Of a DNA stretch of 64,000 nucleotides, positions 1 to 9,375 are shown piece after piece. Positions within the stretch are counted from its first letter, which is position 1; every line of letters starts with the position of its first letter. The translations under genes and the position numbers were made by a program. The stretch is from ZC4RG30 sp963812195. GTDB lineage: Bacteria > Pseudomonadota > Gammaproteobacteria > Steroidobacterales > Steroidobacteraceae. Under the pieces are notes generated by a model, which searched no databases, was not told the DNA's origin, and saw only the letters and a list, made by a program, of their open reading frames with translations. Location of the stretch: positions 248,001-312,000 of the forward strand of contig CAWEUI010000001.1 in the NCBI GenBank assembly GCA_963812195.1. The letters run 5' to 3'.

Positions 1-819
1 CCCGATCATGCAGCGCTGCCCGATACGGGTGCTGCCGGCAATGCCGGTGCAGGCGGCAATCGCGGTATGCGCGCCGATCCTCACGTTGTGGGCCACCTGG
101 ATCAGGTTGTCCAGCCGCACGCCGTCCTCGATGACCGTGTCGTCCAGTGCCCCGCGGTCGATGGTGGTATTGGCGCCCACCTCCACGTCATCACCGATGC
201 ATACCGCTCCGAGTTGCGGCACCGTGATCCACCCGGCACCATCGCGCGCATTGCCAAACCCGTCCGATCCGATGACCGCACCGGCATGCACCGTGCAGCG
301 CTGACCGATACGGCAGCGCTGCAGTACCGTGACCCGCTCCGCCAGATGCGTGTCGGCACCGACCTGCACGTCATCGCCGAGAATCACGTGCGCTGCCACT
401 CGGCATCGCTCGCCCACGATGACCCGCGCACCGATCACCGCAAAGGGTCCGATCTCGGCGCTTGCGGCCACATCCGCCGACTCGTGCACGATCGCACCGG
501 GATGCACGCCGGGCTGGACGGGTCTTGCAGGATGCAGCGCGGCGGCAACGCGTGCGAAGACGGCGTGGGGATTGCCGTGCAGAAGTGCGGCAGTCGTGGC
601 GGGACAATGCTGCGCCAGCTCGGGGGCGAGAATGACCGCTCCGAGACAGGTCCTGCCCAGTTCGGCACGCAATGCCGGATTCGCACAGAAGCCCAGATCC
701 TGCGCGGCACCTGCCAGCGTGCCGACGGCCGTTACGCGGCGAGCCGGGTCGCCGCGCAGCTCGCAGCCGAAGCGCACCGCGATTTCACCCAGCGTAAGGC
801 TGGCGGCGCTGTCCGGCAT
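1..819 (-). CDS. lpxD: UDP-3-O-acylglucosamine N-acyltransferase LpxD (3' end outside window)
   Basis: LpxD adds the second 3-hydroxyacyl chain to UDP-acyl-glucosamine in lipid A synthesis, in the cytoplasm. The visible 273 codons begin MPDSAASLTLGEIA, continue through an N-terminal uridine-binding type domain and then run as left-handed beta-helix hexapeptide repeats (for example IGPFAVIGARVIVG). The motif QVAHNVRIG carries the family's catalytic histidine. The C-terminal helix lies beyond position 1. The ATG at 819 is 25 bases after the ompH stop and matches the usual LpxD N-terminus; the frame remains open upstream but without a better start. It follows bamA-ompH as in most gammaproteobacteria and is probably cotranscribed with them. 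Confidence 0.95.
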   Translation of the reverse strand, partial: MPDSAASLTLGEIAVRFGCELRGDPARRVTAVGTLAGAAQDLGFCANPALRAELGRTCLGAVILAPELAQHCPATTAALLHGNPHAVFARVAAALHPARPVQPGVHPGAIVHESADVAASAEIGPFAVIGARVIVGERCRVAAHVILGDDVQVGADTHLAERVTVLQRCRIGQRCTVHAGAVIGSDGFGNARDGAGWITVPQLGAVCIGDDVEVGANTTIDRGALDDTVIEDGVRLDNLIQVAHNVRIGAHTAIAACTGIAGSTRIGQRCMIG

Positions 820-844
820 CGCAACCAGCCGGTGATGCCGCTCG

Positions 845-1411
845 TCAGGGCTTGGCGATGGATGCCGGGGGCTTGGTGGCGGGTGCCGCGGCGGCACCAG
901 GTACTGCCTTGTGGTTCTTCATGCCCTCGAGAACCGAATTGGTCACGTCGAGCGCCCCTTTGGCATACAGCACACCATCGGCGAGGATCAGGTCGTAGTC
1001 CTGCGCCTTCGCGAAGGCCGACACCTCCTCGAGCAATACGCGCTGGATCTTCTCCTGCTCGTCCTGCTTGCGTGCATTGAGATCGTCCTGGAACGCAGAC
1101 TGCTGCATCTGCAGGTCGCGGTAACCGTCCCGGAGGTTCTTTTCCGCGGCCGAACGCTGCACCTCGGACATGGTCGCCGCATCCTTGTTGAGCTTGTCTT
1201 CCTGCGCCTTCAGCGTCTGCTGGCGCGACTGGATGGTCTTGAGCCGCGGTGCGAACTCGGCGCTGAGCGCGTCATTGGCCGCCTTGGCCTGCGGCGATTC
1301 GCTCGCAAGGCGGTTGATGTTCACCACGCCGATCTTGATGTCGGCGGAGGCCAGCGTGGCAAATCCGGACAAGAGGACGGCGGAAATCAGAATGGTGGCA
1401 CTACGCTTCAC
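845..1411 (-). CDS. skp: Periplasmic chaperone Skp/OmpH
   Basis: Skp is a trimeric periplasmic holdase that carries unfolded outer-membrane proteins to the Bam complex. The 188-residue product has a signal peptide (VLLSGFATLASA, then DIKIGVVNINRL), followed by a long charged, glutamine-rich coiled-coil region that forms the Skp tentacles, and an Ala/Pro-rich tail ending PPASIAKP. The start is taken as GTG at 1411, since AAGAGG lies about six bases upstream; the frame stays open to 1507, but that would run into bamA and put extra residues before the signal peptide. It lies 19 bases after bamA and 25 before lpxD, the conserved bamA-skp-lpxD order. Confidence 0.93.
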   Translation of the reverse strand: MKRSATILISAVLLSGFATLASADIKIGVVNINRLASESPQAKAANDALSAEFAPRLKTIQSRQQTLKAQEDKLNKDAATMSEVQRSAAEKNLRDGYRDLQMQQSAFQDDLNARKQDEQEKIQRVLLEEVSAFAKAQDYDLILADGVLYAKGALDVTNSVLEGMKNHKAVPGAAAAPATKPPASIAKP

Positions 1412-1430
1412 GATAAACCTCTTCACATAT

Positions 1431-3848
1431 CTAGAACGCCTGACCGATTGAGAACTGGAATTTCTCAGTCTCGTCGGGCCACAGCACGTTATTGCCCTTG
1501 GATGCATTCAACGGGATGCCGTAACTGAATCGGAACAATCCCAGCGGGGCCAGCCATTCTACAGAAAGGCCGGCGGAGCGGCGCAGATTGCCGAGATTGA
1601 AGTGATATTTCACCGGCGTCTGGCCGTTCCTGCCCAGAAACGGCGTGTCCTCGGTCGAAAACACGTTTCCGATGTCATAGAAGAGGCTGACCCGGGCGCT
1701 GGTCTGGAACTTTGCCGGCATGGGCAGCAGCAGCTCGGCGCGCGCCACGGTCAGCAGATTGCCGCCATAGGGATTGCCGTAATTGTCCTTCGGACCCATC
1801 CGGCTCTCGCGATAGCCGCGTACGGTGTCCGGACCGCCCGCGTAGAACAGCCGGTAGGGAGGCAGCGAGGTGGTGTTGCCGAAGGCCTTTCCGTAGGACG
1901 CAGTTGCATTGATATTGCCGGTGAAACCACGCCAGATCGGTATGTATTGCGAAAATTGATACTGGCCGATCCAGTACTCAACGGGGCTACCCGGCACCGT
2001 CGAGGAAATCGACAGCTGCTGACGCTGCCCGCGCGTCGGAAACAGACCCCGGTTGTAGCTCTGCCGATACCAGCCGGCGCTCAGTTCGTATGCCGTGAAC
2101 TTGCTGCCGAAGAATTCGTACACGTTGCCGTTCAGGTCCACCGCGCTGTGGCTGCTCGGATTGCCGTTGTGCTGCACCCAGGAGGTAGCCTGCGAAGCGC
2201 TGCCGTTCGAGGTAGTCACCAACTGTGAACGTGTGGCCGTGACACCGAAGCTCAGTCCGCTGAACTCGCTGATCGGATAACCGAACTGCAATCCAGCGGC
2301 CAGATTCTTCGACGAGAACTGCGAAGCGGCCGATACGAACTGCGACACGTCCGAGTAACTCAGACTGATGGTGCGCGATATGTTCTCGATGCCCACGTAC
2401 TGGTTGCTCTGCGAAATGCTCACCTGGCGCTGATAGCGGCCGGTATTCACGTTGAATGCCACGCGATTGCCGGTACCCAGGAAATCGCTGTCCGCGTAGC
2501 TGCCCTGCACCGAGAACGAATACGCCTGCGAGTACCCGATGCCGCCGGTCAGTGTGGCACTGGGACCCTCTTCGATGTTGTACGTCACATCGACCAGATC
2601 GTCCGACCCTTCCACCCTCTTCTTGTCGTAGTCGACCTTCTTGATGAATGGCAGGGCCTGGATACGTTCCTTGGAACGTTCCAGCAGTGCGTTGGAAACC
2701 CACGCGCCTTCGAGCTGGCGGATTTCGCGGCGCAACACCACGTCCTGTGTGCGCTTGACACCTTCGAAGTTGATGTGCCGCACGTACACGCGCTTGCCGG
2801 GGTCGACCAGGAAGGTCATCACGACCTCCTTCTTCTCCTTGTCCAGCTTTGGCACGGGGTCGACCTTCGCGAAGGCATAGCCCTCCAGCCCCAGCCTGTT
2901 CTCAATGAGCTTCTGCGTGGCCGAGATGATCTGCTGCGAGTAGATCTGGCCCTTCCTGACCAGCACCAGCTGCTGCAACTGATTCAAGGGCACGATCGTG
3001 TTGCCGGCGATCTTGGCGTCGGCGATCCGGTACTTGTCGCCCTCGTGAACGCTGATGGTGATGAACATGTCGTTCTTCTGGGGCGAGATGGTCACCTGCG
3101 CAGACTCGATCGCGAAGTCCGCATAACCCCGGTCCTGGTAGTACGACTTGAGCTTTTCCAGGTCGCCCTGCAGCGATTCGCGCGAGTAATGGGTGCCGGC
3201 CTTCCACCAGTTGTTCCACTTCGGCGTCATCAGCTCGAATGTGCTCAGGATGTCCTTTTCCCTGAACTTCGTGTTGCCGACGATGCTGATCTGGCGGATC
3301 TTGGCCCGACTGCCCTCATGGATGTCGATCAGTATGCTGACGCGATTGTCGGGCAGGTCATCGACCTTGGTGTCGACCTTCACGCCATACTTGCCGCGAC
3401 TGAAGTACTGGTCGGTCAGGTAACCCTTGACGTCTTCCAGAACCGAACGGTCGAAGGTCTTGCCCTGCGCCAGGCCGACATTGCGCAGCGACTTGGTAAG
3501 GTCCTCGGTCTTGATGTCCTTGTTGCCCTTGATCTCCAGGCTCTGGATCGAAGGACGCTCGGCAACCACCACCACCAGCGTATTGCCGTCGCGACGCAAC
3601 TCCACGGTGCGGAAGAAGCCCGTGGCGTACAGGGCGCGCAGCGATTCGCGCAACTTGCTGGGGGTCATCTCATCGCCGATGTTCACCGGCAGATAGTTGA
3701 ATACCGTGCCTTCCGACACCCGGGCCAGGCCCACCACGCGGATGTCGCCGACGGTAAAGCGGCTGTCGGCAGCCGCGTCGGCCTGCACCTGCGACCACGC
3801 GACTGCCGGCAGGACCAGCAGGGCCCAAAGCAAATTCCTGATCTTCAT
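1431..3848 (-). CDS. bamA: Outer-membrane assembly factor BamA
   Basis: BamA is the Omp85 core of the machine that inserts beta-barrel proteins in the outer membrane. The 805-residue protein has a signal peptide (WALLVLPAVAWSQVQA), five POTRA domains over about residues 35-420 (the first starts RFTVGDIRVVGLARVSEG) and a C-terminal 16-strand barrel with the conserved VRGYRESRMGP loop and a terminal aromatic (IGQAF). Length matches the family. The start at 3848 lies seven bases after the rseP stop; an upstream ATG at 3881 would overlap rseP and spoil the signal peptide. Intact, no frame damage. Confidence 0.97.
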   Translation of the reverse strand: MKIRNLLWALLVLPAVAWSQVQADAAADSRFTVGDIRVVGLARVSEGTVFNYLPVNIGDEMTPSKLRESLRALYATGFFRTVELRRDGNTLVVVVAERPSIQSLEIKGNKDIKTEDLTKSLRNVGLAQGKTFDRSVLEDVKGYLTDQYFSRGKYGVKVDTKVDDLPDNRVSILIDIHEGSRAKIRQISIVGNTKFREKDILSTFELMTPKWNNWWKAGTHYSRESLQGDLEKLKSYYQDRGYADFAIESAQVTISPQKNDMFITISVHEGDKYRIADAKIAGNTIVPLNQLQQLVLVRKGQIYSQQIISATQKLIENRLGLEGYAFAKVDPVPKLDKEKKEVVMTFLVDPGKRVYVRHINFEGVKRTQDVVLRREIRQLEGAWVSNALLERSKERIQALPFIKKVDYDKKRVEGSDDLVDVTYNIEEGPSATLTGGIGYSQAYSFSVQGSYADSDFLGTGNRVAFNVNTGRYQRQVSISQSNQYVGIENISRTISLSYSDVSQFVSAASQFSSKNLAAGLQFGYPISEFSGLSFGVTATRSQLVTTSNGSASQATSWVQHNGNPSSHSAVDLNGNVYEFFGSKFTAYELSAGWYRQSYNRGLFPTRGQRQQLSISSTVPGSPVEYWIGQYQFSQYIPIWRGFTGNINATASYGKAFGNTTSLPPYRLFYAGGPDTVRGYRESRMGPKDNYGNPYGGNLLTVARAELLLPMPAKFQTSARVSLFYDIGNVFSTEDTPFLGRNGQTPVKYHFNLGNLRRSAGLSVEWLAPLGLFRFSYGIPLNASKGNNVLWPDETEKFQFSIGQAF

Positions 3849-3855
3849 CGCCCCA

Positions 3856-5232
3856 TCAGCCAAATTGCCGCATGATGTCATTGAACAGCGCGACGCCCAT
3901 CATCAGTACCAGCAGACCGATTCCGACCTGCTGACCCACCACTTGCGCCCGTTCGGACATGGGGCTGCCTTTGATCCATTCCACCAGCTGATACACGATC
4001 TGGCCGCCGTCCAGAATCGGCACCGGCAGCAGGTTCAGAAACCCGAGAGAGAGGCTGATCAACACCAGAAAGGAAGCGAAGGCGGCCACGCCCGATTGTG
4101 CCGAATCACCGGCGGCCTCGGCGATACCCAGCGGGCCGCTCAGGTTCTTCAGCGACACATGTCCGATGAGCATGCGGCCGAACACCTTGGCCTGCAGCGC
4201 CGTCCAGCGCCATGCTTCGCTGGCACCCATGCCCAGCGCCGCCACGGGACCCAGCTCACGGTGCCGCAGCATCGACGGGGGCAGCTTGCCGACACTCACC
4301 GAACTGATGCCCAGCATGCCCACCTGGTGCCCGTCTTCTTCCTGCCCGCCCGGGGTGACCTGCACCGCGCGCTGCTCGCCCGCCCGGCGCACGGTCAGCT
4401 CAAGCTGTTTGCCGGGAGCCACCCTGATCATCCGGGCCAGCGCATCGAAATCCGCCACCGGCCTGCCGTCCACCGCCACAATCTCGTCGCCCGCCTCGAG
4501 CCCCGCCCGCGCGGCCGGGCCACCGGCTGTGACGCTGCCAATCCTCGCCGGCACCGGGGGCGACCAGAAATTGAAGCCCAATCCGTGCAGCAGGTTCTCC
4601 GGCTCGGTCAGCTTCAGACGCGCCGCCGCATCATCGACGTGCAGCAGCACGTCGCGCGTGGCGCCATGCTGGTCCCGCAGCGTCAGCTCCGTGCGCCCAT
4701 CCGAACTCATCCTGTCCAGCAGATCCAGCACCACGTCGGTTTGCCCGGCGACCGGTGCCCCATCCATGGCCACGATCTCGTCGCCACTGTGCATGCCGGC
4801 CTGGGCGGCCGGGGTGTCGGGCAGCACCGTGCCGACCAGCGAGCGCACGTCCGTCACCCCGTTGATCCAGAACAACACGGCCAGCAGCACGATGGCGAAC
4901 ACGATGTTGAAGGCAGGCCCCGCCAGCAGCACCAGGATGCGCTGCCAGTGCGGGCGGCGCGTGAAGGCGCGGTGCAGCTCATGTTCGTCGACCGGCCCTT
5001 CGCGCTCATCGAGCAGCTTCACGTAGCCACCCAGCGGAATCGCGGCTACCACGTACTCGGTCCGGTCGGCCCCGGCCGTGCGCGACCACAACGCCTTGCC
5101 GAATCCCACGGAAAAGCGCAGCACCTTGAACCCCAGACGGCGCGCCACCCAGTAATGGCCGTACTCGTGCACCGTCACCAGCAGGCCGACGGCGAAGAGA
5201 AAGGCAAACAGATGCAGCCAGGACAGGTTCAA
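3856..5232 (-). CDS. rseP: Site-2 intramembrane metalloprotease RseP
   Basis: RseP cuts the anti-sigma factor RseA within the inner membrane during envelope stress, and clears signal-peptide remnants. The 458-residue protein has the zinc motif HEYGH at residues 22-26 in the first membrane helix, two PDZ domains (the conserved bits AGMHSGDEIVAMDGAP and AGLEAGDEIVAVDGRP are visible) and a C-terminal NLLPVPILDGG segment near residue 400 that supplies the third zinc ligand. The start codon is TTG, overlapping the dxr stop as TTGA, with GGAG upstream, so translation is probably coupled to dxr. Confidence 0.95.
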   Translation of the reverse strand: MNLSWLHLFAFLFAVGLLVTVHEYGHYWVARRLGFKVLRFSVGFGKALWSRTAGADRTEYVVAAIPLGGYVKLLDEREGPVDEHELHRAFTRRPHWQRILVLLAGPAFNIVFAIVLLAVLFWINGVTDVRSLVGTVLPDTPAAQAGMHSGDEIVAMDGAPVAGQTDVVLDLLDRMSSDGRTELTLRDQHGATRDVLLHVDDAAARLKLTEPENLLHGLGFNFWSPPVPARIGSVTAGGPAARAGLEAGDEIVAVDGRPVADFDALARMIRVAPGKQLELTVRRAGEQRAVQVTPGGQEEDGHQVGMLGISSVSVGKLPPSMLRHRELGPVAALGMGASEAWRWTALQAKVFGRMLIGHVSLKNLSGPLGIAEAAGDSAQSGVAAFASFLVLISLSLGFLNLLPVPILDGGQIVYQLVEWIKGSPMSERAQVVGQQVGIGLLVLMMGVALFNDIMRQFG

Positions 5233-6479
5233 ACGACGGCGCTCCGCAATGACGGGGTTCGGGCGATCACCTCGCCGGTCAGCCGGCGGGCACGCATGTC
5301 GGCGTCGAGAATAGCCGACAGATCATCGGCTCCCGCAGGACCTTTCCAAATATTCATGACCTCAGCAATGACCCTCGGTATACCGCCGAAACTCAAACGC
5401 CCCTCCAGGAAGGCCGATACGGCCTCCTCGTTCGCGGCGTTCAGCACGGCTGGCAGCTCGCGCCCCATCCGCGCGGCGTCCAGGGCCAGCCCGAGGCAGG
5501 GAAACCGCCGCGGGTCCGGCGCCTCGAAATCCAGACGCGCCACCTGCAGCAGGTCCAGGAATTGTACACCGGCTTTGATGCGCTCCGGCCACGCCAGCGC
5601 CTGCGCGATCGGCGTACGCATGTCCGGCGCGCCGAGCTGGGCCAGCACCGACCCATCGACGTATTCGACCATCGAATGCACCACGCTCTGCCTGTGAATG
5701 ACGACTTCAATCCCGGCCGGGGCAACACCGAACAGCAGGCTGGCCTCGATCAGCTCCAGCCCCTTGTTCATCAACGTGGCCGAGTCGACCGAGATCTTGC
5801 GGCCCATGTTCCACGTCGGGTGGGCGCAGGCCTGCTCCGGGGTCGCATCCTGCACCTGGGCAGCTGACCAGTCCCTGAACGGCCCGCCGGATGCGGTGAG
5901 AAGAATGCGACGCACCCCGGGCGGGGCGACGCCCAGCCGCGCATCCGGCGGCAGGCACTGGAAGATCGCGTTGTGCTCGCTGTCGATGGGGATGATGGTG
6001 CTGCCAGCGCGGGCCGCGGTTGCCAGCACCAGCGGCCCGGCCATTACCAGCGCCTCCTTGTTGGCGATCAGCAGCCGCTTGCCGCTCGCCGCCGCGGCCA
6101 GCGTGGAGGGCAGTCCCGCGGCGCCCACGATGGCCGCCATCACGATGGGCGCCTCGGGCATTGCCGCAACCTGCGCCAGGGATTCCGGGCCCGCGAGCAC
6201 GCGTGTGGCAAGGCCGGCGCCGGCCAGCCGCGCGGCAAGCTCGCCGGCCCGCGAGATTTCCGCGATGGCCACGTAGTCCGGACGAAATTCCTGCGCCTGC
6301 GCCGCCAGCCGCTCCACGTTGCGACGCGCGGCCAGCGCCACGACGCGATAGCGCCCGGTGTGGCGCCGCAGTACGTCCAGGGTTGCCACGCCGATGCTGC
6401 CGGTGGAGCCCAGCACGACTACCCCGGTGGGTGCTGGAGGCGGCGCACCACCCTGCCGGATCCCGGCGCCGGCGTTCAT
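5229..6479 (-). CDS. dxr: 1-deoxy-D-xylulose-5-phosphate reductoisomerase
   Basis: Dxr (IspC) converts DXP to 2-C-methylerythritol 4-phosphate with NADPH, the committed step of the non-mevalonate isoprenoid route. The 416-residue enzyme shows the Rossmann motif VVLGSTGSIGVATLDVL at the N-terminus, the metal/substrate motif IPIDSEHNAIFQCL, and the GRKISVDSATLMNKGLE active-site block. The ATG at 6479 overlaps the cdsA stop as ATGA; an open extension to 6617 lies inside cdsA and has no family match. It feeds the substrate used by UppS, encoded two genes upstream. Confidence 0.96.
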   Translation of the reverse strand: MNAGAGIRQGGAPPPAPTGVVVLGSTGSIGVATLDVLRRHTGRYRVVALAARRNVERLAAQAQEFRPDYVAIAEISRAGELAARLAGAGLATRVLAGPESLAQVAAMPEAPIVMAAIVGAAGLPSTLAAAASGKRLLIANKEALVMAGPLVLATAARAGSTIIPIDSEHNAIFQCLPPDARLGVAPPGVRRILLTASGGPFRDWSAAQVQDATPEQACAHPTWNMGRKISVDSATLMNKGLELIEASLLFGVAPAGIEVVIHRQSVVHSMVEYVDGSVLAQLGAPDMRTPIAQALAWPERIKAGVQFLDLLQVARLDFEAPDPRRFPCLGLALDAARMGRELPAVLNAANEEAVSAFLEGRLSFGGIPRVIAEVMNIWKGPAGADDLSAILDADMRARRLTGEVIARTPSLRSAVV

Positions 6480-7282
6480 GCCCGCAATACCGGCAACAGT
6501 TCCACACCCAGCATCAGCAGCGGCGCCGCAGCCAGCAGGCTGTCGAAACGGTCCAGCACGCCGCCGTGGCCGGGAATCAGATTGCCGCTGTCCTTCACGC
6601 CCGCATAGCGTTTGCACAGGCTTTCGGTCAGGTCACCGACCACTGAGAACAGGCCGGCCACCAGGGTGACGCCCAGCAGCGGCAGCGCAGGCAATTGCCG
6701 CAGCTCGGCCGTGATCAGGGCCAGCAGCGCACATACTGCCAGACCGCCCCACAGACCGGCCCAGGTCTTGCCCGGTGATACCGCCGGCGCCAGCTTGCGT
6801 TGCCCGAAGGCGCGCCCGGCGAAGTAGGCGCCGCTATCGGCAAGCCACACGATAAGCAGTGCGTACATGACGGCCTCACCGCCACGTGCCCAGTCCATGC
6901 GCATGCGCGCCAGCGCAAGCCACGCGAATGACAGCGCCAGCAGACCGGTGGCGCCGACCACGACCGGTCCCACTCGCGCCGGACTGCCCACCACCCAGAT
7001 CAATGCCACGCACCACAGGGCGCAGGCGACCCACAGCAGCGCACGCAAACCCGGTGCGCCGCTGGATACCAGCCACCACAACGCGCACAGCACCACGGCT
7101 GCGGCCACGAAACTCAGCCGCGCGGCCACCCGCCCCGGCGTTATGAAGCCGGCCCATTCCCAGGCCGCTGCCAGCAGCACCACCGACAGCACCACTACCG
7201 ACCAGGTCGGTGGCAGCCACAGGACAGTCACCACCAGCAGCAGTGCGATGCACGCGGCGGAAATGATCCGCTGGCGGATCAT
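6476..7282 (-). CDS. cdsA: Phosphatidate cytidylyltransferase CdsA
   Basis: CdsA makes CDP-diacylglycerol from phosphatidic acid and CTP, the branch point of phospholipid synthesis, in the inner membrane. The 268-residue product has about eight hydrophobic helices starting at ISAACIALLLVVTVLWL. The family signature near the C-terminus is clear: SPGKTWAGLWGG and later GDLTESLCKRYAGVKDSG followed by LIPGHGGVLDRFDS. It overlaps uppS by four bases upstream and dxr by four bases downstream, so the three are translationally coupled. Confidence 0.95.
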   Translation of the reverse strand: MIRQRIISAACIALLLVVTVLWLPPTWSVVVLSVVLLAAAWEWAGFITPGRVAARLSFVAAAVVLCALWWLVSSGAPGLRALLWVACALWCVALIWVVGSPARVGPVVVGATGLLALSFAWLALARMRMDWARGGEAVMYALLIVWLADSGAYFAGRAFGQRKLAPAVSPGKTWAGLWGGLAVCALLALITAELRQLPALPLLGVTLVAGLFSVVGDLTESLCKRYAGVKDSGNLIPGHGGVLDRFDSLLAAAPLLMLGVELLPVLRA

Positions 7283-8001
7283 GCTGCTCCGCCCGCCTGT
7301 GTTTCAGTCAGGCCGTAACGGCGCTGCCGCGAGCCGAAGAACTCCAGTGCCGCGTCGAAGCCGGCCGCATCGAAGTCCGGCCACAGTGCGTCGCAGAAAT
7401 ACAGCTCGGCATACGCGAGATTCCACAGCAGGAAGTTGCTGATGCGCTTCTCGCCACCGGTACGAATGAACAGGTCCGGATCGGGCACGCCGGCCAGCTG
7501 CAGGCAATCGGCAAACAGCTCTGGCGTGATGTCGGCCGGTTTCAAATCACCTTCCAGACAGCGATCGGCCAGCTGTCGGGCCGCGTTGACGATATCCCAA
7601 CGACCGCCATAGCCCACCGCCACCTGAAGTTGCAACGCCGAATTGGCGGCAGTGCGTTGCTCCGCCGCCGCCATGCGCTCGCGCAGGCGCAGCGGGAACC
7701 CCTGTCGATCTCCAATGAAGACAAGGCGCACGCCGTTGGCATGCAATTCGTCCACTTCCTGGTCCAGCGCTTCGACAAACAGGCCCAGCAACGCCCCGAC
7801 CTCCTCGCCTGGTCGTCCCCAGTTCTCGCTGCTGAACGCGAACAGCGTCAGCGTACCGACCCGGCGCCTGACGCATTCGCGGATGACCATACGCACCGGC
7901 TCCACGCCCTGCTTGTGGCCGGCGTGCCGGGGCAAGCCGCGAGCCGTAGCCCAGCGGCCGTTGCCATCCATGATGATCGCGATGTGACGCGGTTGCGTCA
8001 T
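7279..8001 (-). CDS. uppS: Undecaprenyl diphosphate synthase (cis-prenyltransferase)
   Basis: UppS condenses isopentenyl diphosphate units onto farnesyl diphosphate to make the C55 lipid carrier for peptidoglycan and O-antigen. The 240-residue protein begins with IAIIMDGNGRWATARGL, where Asp12 is the catalytic magnesium ligand, and has the later conserved blocks LTLFAFSSENWGRP and DLFIRTGGEKRISNFLLW. Length is typical. It starts 13 bases after the frr stop and its last four bases overlap the cdsA start. Confidence 0.96.
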   Translation of the reverse strand: MTQPRHIAIIMDGNGRWATARGLPRHAGHKQGVEPVRMVIRECVRRRVGTLTLFAFSSENWGRPGEEVGALLGLFVEALDQEVDELHANGVRLVFIGDRQGFPLRLRERMAAAEQRTAANSALQLQVAVGYGGRWDIVNAARQLADRCLEGDLKPADITPELFADCLQLAGVPDPDLFIRTGGEKRISNFLLWNLAYAELYFCDALWPDFDAAGFDAALEFFGSRQRRYGLTETQAGGAA

Positions 8002-8014
8002 GGTGGCGCCGTGC

Positions 8015-8572
8015 TCACACCTGCAGGATTTCCTTTTCCTTGTCCGCCAGGTGCTGGTCGATGTCGGCTACCGCCTTGTCGGTCAGCTTCTGGATCTCCT
8101 CCGCGCCCCGCCGTTCATCGTCCTGGGAGATCAGCTTCTCCTTGGTGGCTTCCTTGATCGCCGCGATCGCGTCCCGGCGCACGTTGCGCACGCTGACGCG
8201 CGCGCTCTCGGCGTCGGCCCGCACGACCTTGAGGATGTCGCGCCGACGCTCCTCGGTCAGCGGCGGCAGGGGAATACGGATGACGGTGCCGGCCGTATTC
8301 GGCGTCAGATGCAGATCAGACTTGTAGACGGCCTTTTCGATGGCGCCGACCATGGCCCGGTCCCACGGGGTAACCACCAGCGTGCGTCCCTCCTCCACCG
8401 ATATGTTCGCCAGCTGGTTCAGCGGCATGTCCGATCCATACGCGTCCACCTTCAGCCCCTCTATCAGGCTTGGATGGGCACGGCCGGTCCGCAGCTTCTT
8501 GAGGTCCGACTGAAAGCTCTGGATGCACTTCTGCATGCGCTGAGCCGTGTCGGCCTTGATGTCGTTGAGCAT
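8015..8572 (-). CDS. frr: Ribosome recycling factor
   Basis: Frr splits post-termination ribosomes together with EF-G and IF3. The 185-residue protein has the expected two-domain sequence: a three-helix bundle starting MLNDIKADTAQRMQK, the conserved segment LRTGRAHPSLIEGL, a central beta domain (ERRRDILKVVRADAE), and the C-terminal helix rich in lysine and aspartate. Size matches E. coli Frr exactly. GAGAAG lies a few bases before the ATG at 8572. It sits 24 bases after pyrH in the classic rpsB-tsf-pyrH-frr order. Confidence 0.97.
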   Translation of the reverse strand: MLNDIKADTAQRMQKCIQSFQSDLKKLRTGRAHPSLIEGLKVDAYGSDMPLNQLANISVEEGRTLVVTPWDRAMVGAIEKAVYKSDLHLTPNTAGTVIRIPLPPLTEERRRDILKVVRADAESARVSVRNVRRDAIAAIKEATKEKLISQDDERRGAEEIQKLTDKAVADIDQHLADKEKEILQV

Positions 8573-8596
8573 GGCGCTTCTCTGGGTGGCGGAAGT

Positions 8597-9313
8597 TCAG
8601 TTGGTTACCAGCGTACCCACATTCTCGCCGCGCACAACCCGCTGCATGTCGCCGGGGTTGTTCAGGTTGAATACGCGCAGCGGAATGGAGTTGTCGCGGC
8701 ACAGGACGATGGCCGTGGCGTCCATCACGGCAAGCCTGTCGTCCAGCACGCGGTCGAAGGACAGGCTCTCGTAGCGTGAGGCCGCCGGGTTCTTCACCGG
8801 GTCATCCGAATACACGCCGTTGACCTTGGTGGCCTTCATCAGCAGTTCCGCGCCGACCTCGATGGCGCGCAATGAGGCCGCCGAATCGGTGGTGAAGAAC
8901 GGGCTGCCGGTACCGGCCGCGAAGATCACGATGCGCCCCTTTTCAAGGTGGCGCACGGCGCGGCGACGAATGTATTCCTCGCAAACCTCGTTGATCCGTA
9001 TCGCGCTCATTACCCGCGCGTGGGCCCCGACCGACTCGATGGCATCCTGCATTGCAAGCGAGTTCATCACCGTGGCCAGCATGCCCATCTGGTCGGCCGT
9101 GACCCTGTCCATGCCGGAACGGGCAAGCCCGGCACCGCGGAAGATGTTGCCACCGCCGATCACCACGGCCACCTGCACACCGGTGGCCGCGACCTCGACC
9201 AGTTCGGTGGCGACCCGCTTGAGCACCGCCGGGTCGACGCCGTAGTCGACCTTGCCGAGCAGTGCTTCGCCGGACAGCTTCACCAGCACGCGCTTGTAGC
9301 GGGTCTCGGTCAT
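8597..9313 (-). CDS. pyrH: UMP kinase PyrH
   Basis: PyrH phosphorylates UMP to UDP in pyrimidine synthesis; the bacterial enzyme is a hexamer of the amino-acid kinase fold. The 238-residue product starts MTETRYKRVLVKLSGEAL and contains VAVVIGGGNIFRGAGLA, the phosphate-binding loop, and VVNG/GTGSPFFTTDSAA, the UMP-binding block. A strong GAAGGAG precedes the ATG at 9313. A terminator-like hairpin separates it from tsf, so pyrH expression depends on read-through or on an internal promoter. Confidence 0.96.
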   Translation of the reverse strand: MTETRYKRVLVKLSGEALLGKVDYGVDPAVLKRVATELVEVAATGVQVAVVIGGGNIFRGAGLARSGMDRVTADQMGMLATVMNSLAMQDAIESVGAHARVMSAIRINEVCEEYIRRRAVRHLEKGRIVIFAAGTGSPFFTTDSAASLRAIEVGAELLMKATKVNGVYSDDPVKNPAASRYESLSFDRVLDDRLAVMDATAIVLCRDNSIPLRVFNLNNPGDMQRVVRGENVGTLVTN

Positions 9314-9331
9314 GGGCTCGCTCCTTCGCTC

Positions 9332-9356
9332 AAAAAAATCCCCGCCGGAGCGGGGA
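9332..9356 (-). terminator. Intrinsic terminator between tsf and pyrH
   Basis: On the minus strand a seven-pair stem (TCCCCGC with GCGGGGA, four-base loop; plus-strand 9339-9356) is followed at once by seven T residues (9332-9338). It lies 20 bases past the tsf stop and before the pyrH ribosome-binding site, so it most likely ends or attenuates the abundant rpsB-tsf transcript. Confidence 0.85.
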
Positions 9357-9375
9357 CTCGTCGTACCCGAAAACC

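Noticed and set aside
2775..3875. A 366-codon plus-strand frame inside bamA
   Set aside because: Antisense shadow of the BamA POTRA region with no start signal.
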